This document shows positions 57,400 through 64,000 of a DNA stretch of 64,000 nt, one piece after another. This DNA comes from Psylliodes chrysocephalus (lineage: Eukaryota > Arthropoda > Insecta > Coleoptera > Chrysomelidae), in NCBI GenBank assembly GCA_927349885.1, contig OV651815.1:23835966-23899965 (forward strand). Reading direction: 5' to 3'. Numbering within the stretch: position 1 is the first letter of the stretch; every line of letters starts with the position of its first letter. Both the position numbers and the translations under genes were made by a program. The notes under the pieces are model-generated. The model saw only the letters and a list, made by a program, of their open reading frames with translations. It was not told the DNA's origin and did no database searches.

Positions 57400-59675
57400 C
57401 TACAACAAAAAATTTAAAGTTATATAATCTGTATATTTCAATATTTTTAAATGTGGAGCTGGTTTCCATATAATTTATATTAATAAATTTTTCTTTGTTA
57501 AGACAACGGAGACTTCGAACTTCGTTAGAGGTACAAAACACGCGCAGTACGTTTTAAATATATATTTTTTTTTTGTATATTTGATTATAAAATAATTGAA
57601 TAATTTAAAATAATGATTGTCACTATATAGTTTTTTTTTTTTTAGTATGTGCAGTAAGAAAAAATATAAATTTTTATTTAAATAGTGTATGCAATTCTCA
57701 TGTAGGTATGGCTACTAAAAGGCACTTTCATGAGACTCATGATCGTGTTTTAACGATGGTTGCAAAATGTACCATTTAATTCCTCTCTGGTGTATTTTTA
57801 CGACTAACGTAGGTAATTATTTATTCTTTTAGCTTGGTAATTTTGGTTAAAAATATAAATAATAAATTTTTCTTTAAAGAAGAAAGTTTATACTTACGTT
57901 TGAATATATTATTAAACAATAATCAGACTACCTACACGGATACACAAATTGTTAAAAAAAAATAGGTAGGTATAGGTACAAGCCTCCACTAAACACTTCA
58001 CACTTACTCCAAAAAGCAGTTTATTCAACAAATGGTTTGAACTTCAAAATGCAACTGATGTTTTACAACAATTCCTTCAATAATTTGCACTTATTTTAAT
58101 GTAGAGCCTAAAAATATAGCTCAGTTTTCCCCAATTTCGGCGAGATCAAAGAATAGGGTGAACAGTGCCGGATTGCTTAGTAATAAATATATATAGGTAT
58201 ATTTTATAACGAGACATTCTTTTTATGCATACATATATTGCAAGTTTAGAAACTTAGTTTAGGCAATTTTTTTAAATGTTTTCTTCTAAATCAAGCCTAA
58301 ATTTAATTCAGTGTTACTGTCCAAAAATTTTATGTACCTAACTAACTATTAATGGTACAGTTATAAAATTATTGTTACAAAGTAACGCATAAATTCTTAT
58401 TTTTATTATTACTCATTCATTTATAAGAAGAAAAAAAAACACGAGGCAAATATTGGTAGTTCTACCCTCTTAACTTATTTAAACAGAAAGTTGGGGCTTA
58501 CGATATTACATATAAAAATATTTTAATTTTTTACTTATTTTAATTTCTCTATTTTTCTTTAGTGGTAAAACAATAATCGAAGAATTAAACTTGTACATTT
58601 TTCTTCGTATGTTTTCCATTGTGGAATAATAAACACGTGTGGTGTGGAATAATCAACTGTTGAGTTCTTTTTCGAATAGAAACACAAAGTTATCTACAGA
58701 AGGTATATTTCGTGAAATAATGTTTCCAATGGACGATCGAAATTTTGGTACCTACTGTATTCTTTCAATGAAGCCATAAGTTGGCCCATTATTTTCCTTT
58801 CCTTTTTAGTTGTTCATGTTCGAATTTATCTCAAAAAATAGTACGATTTCCTTATCTAAAATAATAAATATTTTTATTCATATAGGTAGATGTACTACAA
58901 AAAAAATGGTTTATTAATTATGACCTCAAAATCGATATTTTACGGATGAAAATACAAAAATAAATGAACTCATCGCCTATACAATGTTGGTTTTGTCTAC
59001 TTCAAATAATCTCAAAAATGCCATTACTTATTTACAATACAAATTAAACTGCCTATTTTAGGTACTTGCAAAGGAAAGTCCGTCTACAAGCGCTAAACAA
59101 TCTCGAATCACAAATACCTATAAATATAATAATTTTATAGTAAGTACTACCCTGGCGGTCCACATGGACTTGATAAGTAGCCGTCAATAATGTAAGACGC
59201 GTAATTTATCTCACCTTTAAACAAATAGGATAGGATATGTGTATTAATTAGGGCGGAGTTCCTGGCGAAAATGCAGTCTGTTGCAAGATCGCTCGCTCTC
59301 TCTCCCTCTTTTGCAAGCGGGAACCGAGAACTGAGTACTGACATCTATTCTAGATACTAACAAGGATTAATATTTTTTGAGTTAAAACTTAATTTATTAA
59401 TTGTATTATTCTCTTTAATGATGATATTTTTTAAATAAATTTACATAAAAAATAATAAAACTCATATATTTCATTTTTAAAACAAATATTCTGAATCGAT
59501 TATCGTTCCATCTATTAATAAATAGAGAAACTACGTTCGTTATTGAGTTTCGACAACCGTTTTCAATGGCTCGGTAGAAGACGACAAAATTATCAAAGAC
59601 CTGACTTGGACATTACGGAGCTTGCTGCCATCTATTGATACTGTCCATTGTCCTCCAAGATAATTTGCATTGGTA
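57400..59675. other. P-element 5' region, non-coding
   Basis: About 2.3 kb between the transposase start and the right TIR is AT-rich with no supported second gene. It must hold the promoter of the transposase; no TATA or initiator can be singled out. The small frame at 59147-59344 lacks any motif. Confidence 0.5.
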
Positions 59676-59704
59676 TTGTTCTACTAGTTGATCTAAATAC
59701 AATG

Positions 59705-59922
59705 GTTTAACTAAACCCATTTGTGGTAATTTCTTTAATATCTCTCCTGTGATCATGTCGAACCCAAAAGTTTTTTTACAATAATACTATTTTGTATTTC
59801 CCTTTTTACTTTTTTAGGACTAACTTCCTCTTAATTGTCCATTTCAATTTATTCATCTTCTCCTGGGTTCGGGTGGAAGATGCGACTTTTTGTTTGCAAA
59901 TTTTGCTCACATTCCATTTTCT
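59705..59922 (-). pseudogene. Jockey-like LINE, RT start upstream of the P insertion
   Basis: Minus strand reads IFHPNPGEDE (with nearby breaks), then KKTFGFDMITGEILKKLPQM and GLVK up to the P-element target site, the jockey RT entry block (GFDLITGEIL). It is contiguous with the tandem array on its right and with 52986-53411 once the P element is removed. Confidence 0.8.
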
Positions 59923-62900
59923 GTTCGTACTGGAGGTATGTGTTAGATTGGTTTGTAACAGCTTTTCTTTATGAGAAATCAGTGATTTTGTCATCTGTGA
60001 GCTCTCTCAGATATTTCTTGGTCGACTCATTTATAATTTTTTCTATCTTTCTTCATAGCTGTTGGGTAAGTCTATTTAATTTGTCTCTGTTCTCTTCAGT
60101 TCTTATTTTTTGCCACTCCTTTCGAGCCTTTTTTTTTTGTTTTGTATTTAATCCCTTATTTTGTTGGTATAATTAATACCTATGGTTTTCCTTTGTTTTA
60201 ATGGTGTATTATTTCATGCAGCTTGTTGGATATTGTCCGTAAATGTCCGTAAATCTTTCACTGTCTTAATTTTGAAATTTAATTCAATTTTTCAGCAAGT
60301 TCAAGATAACATATTTTCCAGTTTGTATGTTTGTTTGTTAGTGTGGGATTGAGTTCTCTAGCAATAATATTTTCACTCATTGTTAGTTCGTACTGGAGGT
60401 ATGTGTTAGATTGGTTTGTAACAGCTTTTCTTTATGAGAAATCAGTGATTTTGTTATCTGTGAGCTCTCTCAGATATTTCTTGGTCGACTCATTTATAAT
60501 TTTTTTTATCTTTTTTCGTAGCTGTTGGGTAAGTCTATTTAATTTATCTCTGTTCTCTTCAGTTCTTATTTTTTGCCACTCCTTTCGAGCCTTTTTTTTG
60601 TTTTGTATTTAATCCCTTATTTTGTTGGTATAATTAATACCTATGGTTTTCCTTTGTTTTAATGGTGTATTATTTCATGCAGCTTGTTGTATATTGTCCG
60701 TAAATGTCCGTAAATCTTTCACTGTCTTAATTTTGAAATTTAATTTAATTTTTCAGCAAGTTCAAGATAACATATTTTCCAGTTTGTATGTTTGTTCGTT
60801 AGTGTGGGATTGAGTTCTCTAGCGATAATATTTTCACTCATTGTTAGTTCGTACTGGAGGTATGTGTTAGATTGGTTTGTAACAGCTTTTCTTTATGAGA
60901 AATCAGTGATTTTGTCATCTGTGAGCTCTCTCAGATATTTCTTGGTCGACTCATTTATAATTTTTTCTATCTTTCTTCGTAGCTGTTGGGTAAGTCTATT
61001 TAATTTGTCTCTGTTCTCTTCAGTTCTTATTTTTTGCCACTCCTTTCGAGCCTTTTTTGTTTGTTTTGTATTTAATCCCTTATTTTGTTGGTATAATTAA
61101 TACCTATGGTTTTCCTTTGTTTTAATGGTGTATTATTTCATGCAGCTTGTTGGATATTGTCCGTAAATATCCGTAAATCTTTCACTGTCTTAATTTTGAA
61201 ATTTAATTCAATTTTTCAGCAAGTTCAAGATAACATATTTTCCAGTTTGTATGTTTGTTTGTTTGTTAGTGTGGGATTGAGTTCTCTAGCAATAATATTT
61301 TCACTCATTGTTAGTTCGTACTGGAGGTATGTGTTAGATTGGTTTGTAACAGCTTTTCTTTATGAGAAATCAGTGATTTTGTTATCTGTGAGCTCTCTCA
61401 GATATTTCTTGGTCGACTCATTTATAATTTTTTTTATCTTTTTTCGTAGCTGTTGGGTAAGTCTATTTAATTTATCTCTGTTCTCTTCAGTTCTTATTTT
61501 TTGCCACTCCTTTCGAGCCTTTTTTTTGTTTTGTATTTAATCCCTTATTTTGTTGGTATAATTAATACCTATGGTTTTCCTTTGTTTTAATGGTGTATTA
61601 TTTCATGCAGCTTGTTGTATATTGTCCGTAAATGTCCGTAAATCTTTCACTGTCTTAATTTTGAAATTTAATTTAATTTTTCAGCAAGTTCAAGATAACA
61701 TATTTTCCAGTTTGTATGTTTGTTTGTTTGTTAGTGTGGGATTGAGTTCTCTAGCAATAATATTTTCACTCATTGTTAGTTCGTACTGGAGGTATGTGTT
61801 AGATTGGTTTGTAACAGCTTTTCTTTATGAGAAATCAGTGATTTTGTCATCTGTGAGCTCTCTCAGATATTTCTTGGTCGACTCATTTATAATTTTTTCT
61901 ATCTTTTTTCGTAGCTGTTGGGTAAGTCTATTTAATTTGTCTCTGTTCTCTTCAGTTCTTATTTTTTGCCACTCCTTTCGAGCCTTTTTTTTGTTTCGTA
62001 TTTAATCCCTTATTTTGTTGGTATAATTAATACCTATGGTTTTCCTTTGTTTTAATGGTGTATTATTTCATGCAGCTTGTTGGATATTGTCCGTAAATGT
62101 CCGTAAATCTTTCACTGTCTTAATTTTGAAATTTAATTCAATTTTTCAGCAAGTTCAAGATAACATATTTTCCAGTTTGTATGTTTGTTCGTTAGTGTGG
62201 GATTGAGTTCTCTAGCGATAATATTTTCACTCATTGTTAGTTCGTACTGGAGATATGTGTTAGATTGGTTTGTAACAGCTTTTCTTTATGAGAAATCAGT
62301 GATTTTGTCATCTGTGAGCTCTCTCAGATATTTCTTGGTCGACTCATTTATAATTTTTTCTATCTTTCTTCGTAGCTGTTGGGTAAGTCTATTTAATTTG
62401 TCTCTGTTCTCTTCAGTTCTTATTTTTTGCCACTACTTTCGAGCCTTTTTTTTGTTTTGTATTTAATCCCTTATTTTGTTGGTATAATTAATACCTATGG
62501 TTTTCCTTTGTTTTAATGGTGTATTATTTCATGCAGCTTGTTGGATATTGTCCGTAAATGTCCGTAAATCTTTCACTGTCTTAATTTTGAAATTTAATTC
62601 AATTTTTCAGCAAGTTCAAGATAACATATTTTCCAGTTTGTATGTTTGTTCGTTAGTGTGGGATTGAGTTCTCTAGCGATAATATTTTCACTCATTGTTA
62701 GTTCGTACTGGAGATATGTGTTAGATTGGTTTGTAACAGCTTTTCTTTATGAGAAATCAGTGATTTTGTCATCTGTGAGCTCTCTCAGATATTTCTTGGT
62801 CGACTCATTTATAATTTTTTCTATCTTTTTTCGTAGCTGTTGGGTAAGTCTATTTAATTTATCTCTGTTCTCTTCAGTTCTTATTTTTTGCCACTCCTTT

Positions 62901-64000
62901 CGAGCCTTTTTTTTGTTTTGTATTTAATCCCTTATTTTGTTGGTATAATTAATACCTATGGTTTTCCTTTGTTTTAATGGTGTATTATTTCATGCAGCTT
63001 GTTGTATATTGTCCGTAAATGTCCGTAAATCTTTCACTGTCTTAATTTTGAAATTTAATTTAATTTTTCAGCAAGTTCAAGATAACATATTTTCCAGTTT
63101 GTATGTTTGTTCGTTAGTGTGAGATTAAGTTCTCTAGCGATAATATTTTCACTCATTGTTAGTTCGTACTGGAGGTATGTGTTAGATTGGTTTGTAACAG
63201 CTTTTCTTTATGAGAAATCAGTGATTTTGTCATCTGTGAGCTCTCTCAGATATTTCTTGGTCGACTCATTTATAATTTTTTCTATCTTTCTTCATAGCTG
63301 TTGGGTAAGTCTATTTAATTTGTCTCTGTTCTCTTCAGTTCTTATTTTTTGCCACTCCTTTCGAGCCTTTTTTTTTGTTTTGTATTTAATCCCTTATTTT
63401 GTTGGTATAATTAATACCTATGGTTTTCCTTTGTTTTAATGGTGTATTATTTCATGCAGCTTGTTGGATATTGTCCGTAAATGTCCGTAAATCTTTCACT
63501 GTCTTAATTTTGAAATTTAATTCAATTTTTCAGCAAGTTCAAGATAACATATTTTCCAGTTTGTATGTTTGTTCGTTAGTGTGGGATTGAGTTCTCTAGC
63601 GATAATATTTTCACTCATTGTTAGTTCGTACTGGAGATATGTGTTAGATTGGTTTGTAACAGCTTTTCTTTATGAGAAATCAGTGATTTTGTCATCTGTG
63701 AGCTCTCTCAGATATTTCTTGGTCGACTCATTTATAATTTTTTCTATCTTTCTTCGTAGCTGTTGGGTAAGTCTATTTAATTTGTCTCTGTTCTCTTCAG
63801 TTCTTATTTTTTGCCACTACTTTCGAGCCTTTTTTTTGTTTTGTATTTAATCCCTTATTTTGTTGGTATAATTAATACCTATGGTTTTCCTTTGTTTTAA
63901 TGGTGTATTATTTCATGCAGCTTGTTGGATATTGTCCGTAAATGTCCGTAAATCTTTCACTGTCTTAATTTTGCAATTTAATTCAATTTTTCAGCAAGTT
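59923..64000 (-). repeat. Tandem array of a 461-bp LINE segment, 9 units, runs off the end
   Basis: Units start with GTTCGTACTGGAG(G/A)TATG at 59923, 60385, 60846, 61314, 61779, 62240, 62701, 63162 and 63624; lengths are 461-468 bp and the ninth is cut by the window end. The minus strand of each unit reads as a jockey EN-RT connector: LTNKHTNWKICYLELAEKLN, TFTDNIQQAA, KARKEWQKIRTEENRDKLNR and KKYLRELTDDKITDFS, interrupted by stops and by the 461-bp period, which is not a multiple of three. The plus-strand 93-144-residue frames that recur in each unit are antisense artefacts. Confidence 0.92.

Larger units (their letters stand above)
53412..59704 (-). mobile_element. Full-length P element with perfect 29-bp TIRs (6293 bp)
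   Basis: 53412-53440 and the reverse complement of 59676-59704 are identical, starting CATTGTATTTAGATCAACTA; similarity continues at TTGGAGG about 20 bp further in. GTTTAAC is repeated immediately outside each end (53405-53411 and 59705-59711), a 7-bp duplication. Removing the insert rejoins a continuous LINE reading frame. Inside is one transposase gene on the minus strand; a short MITE (54552-54698) lies just beyond its stop codon. Subterminal GCCATCT(G/A)TTG motifs occur near both ends (53477 and 59627). Confidence 0.9.

Noticed and set aside
59835..63850. Recurring plus-strand membrane-like proteins (FVSVGLSSLAIIFSLIVSSY)
   Set aside because: Each is the antisense of the LINE EN-RT connector, repeated with the 461-bp unit. 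Hydrophobic composition follows from AT-rich antisense reading.

Overview
The window looks like an insect nuclear scaffold (possibly beetle). It is very AT-rich, has spliced genes with GT-AG introns, and is packed with eukaryotic transposable elements: LTR, non-LTR, Tc1/mariner, pogo, P/THAP, hAT and a Sola-like type. The species cannot be named from sequence alone. I saw no tRNA, rRNA, CRISPR array or bacterial operon. Every call is from reading the sequence and the translations; nothing was searched against a database.

Layout. 1-8433: an old element with inverted arms is split by a non-autonomous LTR retrotransposon (2709-7890) on the minus strand. It has TG...CA LTRs, a 4-bp ATAT duplication, a tRNA-Lys primer site and a 10-bp minisatellite inside each LTR. 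9410-15430: a broken pogo/Tigger element, a THAP gene cut by a 500-N gap, and a broken mariner with TIRs and TA duplication. 17.8-38.6 kb: the one host gene I recognise, a divergent Fizzy/Cdc20-family WD40 protein (cortex-like). Five plus-strand exons lie at 19118-19302, 22166-22381, 26786-26892, 34142-34306 and 38396-38557. Its introns hold a P-like MITE, a hAT MITE, an uncharacterised repeat gene, a LINE, a Sola-like transposon, a 1.2-kb 8-mer satellite, a Tc1 element with 585-bp TIRs and LINE fragments. Upstream and downstream exons were not found.

39.7-52.5 kb: a second copy of the uncharacterised gene, a THAP relic, a non-autonomous hAT full of CTCGT motifs (43165-45103), a DD41D mariner-like element with 300-bp TIRs (46097-48147), nested palindromic MITEs and a second 8-mer array. 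52.9-64 kb: a jockey-like LINE on the minus strand is split by a 6.3-kb P element (53412-59704). That element has perfect 29-bp TIRs and an uninterrupted two-exon transposase of about 872 residues. The LINE's EN-RT connector is then amplified into a roughly 461-bp tandem array that runs off the window end.

Most transposase genes are broken by one or a few stops or frameshifts. The exception is the P transposase, the best candidate for a live or recently live element. Best items to follow up: the intact P element, the tandem LINE-segment array, the LTR minisatellite, the 8-mer satellite at two loci, the uncharacterised repeat gene family, and the TE insertions sitting 50-60 bp upstream of cortex-like splice acceptors.
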